Shown: positions 5,837 through 6,902 of the stretch, piece by piece
Layout of the letters: each line of letters starts with the position of its first letter
Numbering within the stretch: the stretch's first letter is position 1
NCBI GenBank assembly: GCA_013151705.1
Contig: JAADHT010000294.1
Span: 1-6,902 of the forward strand
Length of the DNA stretch: 6,902 nucleotides
Direction: 5' to 3'
Source of the DNA: Kiritimatiellota bacterium
GTDB lineage: Bacteria > Verrucomicrobiota > Lentisphaeria > Victivallales > JAADHT01
The notes under the pieces: generated by a model
The model's input: only the letters and a program-made list of their open reading frames with translations
What the model was told of the DNA's origin: nothing
Database searches by the model: none
Program-made: the position numbers and the translations under genes

Positions 5837-6889
5837 ATGTGGTTGTTCAACAACAAATCCGAGTCGGACGAGAGCGACTTGCTGGGTTTCACCCATAATT
5901 TCCATAGGGAGAAAACTCAGAAAATAAACACGAAACCTTCTCTTGACACCTTGGAGGAGGGGTTCGTTCCATGCATGCGCTGCGGTATGGAGATCGACAT
6001 AAACTCATACAATGGGTTGTCCATTGGTAGATGCCCGAATTGCGAAACTCCATTGTTCATTCCGATGTTTCTGAAGAACTACTGGCTGTATGAGCCCCTG
6101 GGTGGTGGCGGTATGGGTAGCGTCTACCATGGAATGCACTGCGAAAACGAGAATATGGAAGTGGCGGTCAAGGTGCTTCCGCGCGAAAGAAAAACCGACA
6201 AATATCTGATAGACGCGTTGATCAACGAGGCCAGAATTTGCTGGGAGTTGGGTGAACATCAACATTTGAACAAAGTTTTGGATTTCGGATTGGCCGGCGA
6301 TGAGTATTTCGCGGTTTTCAAATTCATAGAGGGCACGCGTCTTGACCAGATAATCGATTCCCCGGTGAAACGACCGGAGAAACAGGTCATCCTGTGGGGA
6401 CTGCAGATATTGTCGGCCGAACAGCATATGTTCAACAAAGGTTTCCTTTTCCGGGACCTCAAACCCCAAAATATAATGATCGACAAGAACGGAAACGTCA
6501 AACTGTTCGATTTTGGCCTCGCTATGCCCCTCGACGAGGCTTTGAACAACTCATCAAACCAAATCCAGGGTTCTCCGTTCTATTTGCCGCCGGAAAGGAT
6601 AGTGGGGACGGGAGAATCGCAACACAGCGAGATATACAGTCTGGGCATGGTTATGTTTCATGTTCTCGCTAAAACGCCATACTACACCGCGGAAGACGTC
6701 AAAACACTCGTCAGTAAACATGTCGTGTCTCTGAGAATAAACCAGGTCAAAACCAAACTTCCATACAAAACCAATCCTGAACTTGTTCGGGTGATTGAGA
6801 AAATGATAGCGCGTCTGCCTGAAAGACGTTTCTCCACATACAAAGACGCCGCCGGGGAGCTTTTCAAAATATACAAAGAGTCCGCTTGA
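5837..6889 (+). CDS. Ser/Thr protein kinase with N-terminal zinc ribbon
   Basis: This 350-residue soluble eukaryotic-type (Hanks) kinase phosphorylates Ser/Thr of unknown targets. Residues 1-44 are polar and probably flexible. C46-x2-C49 and C66-x2-C69, the second as CPNC, form a zinc-ribbon-like finger. The kinase domain runs from about 82 to 345. It has the glycine loop LGGGGMGSVY (88-97), Lys112 in AVKVL, probable helix C Glu131, FRDLKPQN (205-212) with Asp207 as catalytic base, DFG (225-227), GSPFYLPPE in the activation segment and SEIYSLG with Glu265. The catalytic residues are all present, so it should be active. Two departures are Phe205 for the His of HRD and Glu265 for the usual Asp of DxxSLG. 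There is no membrane helix, PASTA or other sensor domain. ATG 5837 is the only in-frame start after the stop at 5807-5809, and its ribosome binding site is distant. A sigma-54 promoter drives it alone. Thirteen bases follow the stop. Confidence 0.93.
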   Translation: MWLFNNKSESDESDLLGFTHNFHREKTQKINTKPSLDTLEEGFVPCMRCGMEIDINSYNGLSIGRCPNCETPLFIPMFLKNYWLYEPLGGGGMGSVYHGMHCENENMEVAVKVLPRERKTDKYLIDALINEARICWELGEHQHLNKVLDFGLAGDEYFAVFKFIEGTRLDQIIDSPVKRPEKQVILWGLQILSAEQHMFNKGFLFRDLKPQNIMIDKNGNVKLFDFGLAMPLDEALNNSSNQIQGSPFYLPPERIVGTGESQHSEIYSLGMVMFHVLAKTPYYTAEDVKTLVSKHVVSLRINQVKTKLPYKTNPELVRVIEKMIARLPERRFSTYKDAAGELFKIYKESA

Positions 6890-6902
6890 CGATAATCCTT
6901 GG

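Overview
The window looks like ordinary bacterial chromosome at roughly half GC. All recognisable genes lie on the + strand, and no insertion sequence, phage gene, CRISPR array, rRNA or complete tRNA was seen. The combination of a eukaryotic-type Ser/Thr kinase with an N-terminal zinc ribbon, a sigma-54 type promoter, tandem DUF21/CBS membrane proteins and a lipid-linked glycosylation module would suit a Gram-negative member of the PVC group (for example Lentisphaerota or Kiritimatiellota). That placement is a guess from gene style; no phylogenetic marker is present.

Layout. (1) 2-148: the last 48 codons of a gene that resembles the C-terminal tail of a UvrD/PcrA/Rep-type helicase. (2) 149-483: 335 bases with no convincing gene. 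They hold a 9-bp hairpin resembling a tRNA anticodon arm and a weak candidate promoter. (3) 484-2731: two tandem DUF21/CBS (CNNM/CorC-like) membrane proteins one base apart. The first is complete, with a CorC_HlyC domain. The second is a shorter, more divergent paralogue without that domain. (4) 2732-2829: a short gap with a candidate sigma-70 promoter that contains a small dyad. (5) 2830-5591: a three-gene glycosylation operon. It encodes a DPM1/GtrB-like family 2 glycosyltransferase with two C-terminal membrane helices, then two membrane proteins that look like the N-terminal and C-terminal halves of one GT39/ArnT-like GT-C transferase. The halves overlap by 4 bases, and a strong GGAGG ribosome binding site lies before the second. 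A clear intrinsic terminator overlaps the last stop codon. (6) 5627-5836: a regulatory region with a CCCGCG/CGCGGG inverted repeat, an A8 tract, a near-consensus -24/-12 (sigma-54) promoter and a leader of about 128 nt. (7) 5837-6889: a soluble Ser/Thr kinase with a four-cysteine zinc ribbon in front of the catalytic domain and FRD in place of HRD.

How the genes may work together. The family 2 enzyme probably makes an undecaprenyl-phosphate-linked monosaccharide on the cytoplasmic face. The bipartite GT-C protein would then transfer that sugar to an envelope acceptor on the outer face. The DUF21/CBS pair is a separate transcription unit, perhaps for Mg2+ or other divalent cation homeostasis. 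The kinase is insulated by the terminator and carries its own promoter, so it would be switched on through an enhancer-binding activator independently of the glycosylation genes. The most unusual points are the split GT-C transferase, the sigma-54 promoter in front of a zinc-ribbon kinase, and the complete/reduced DUF21 pair. None of them proves a new system from sequence alone.
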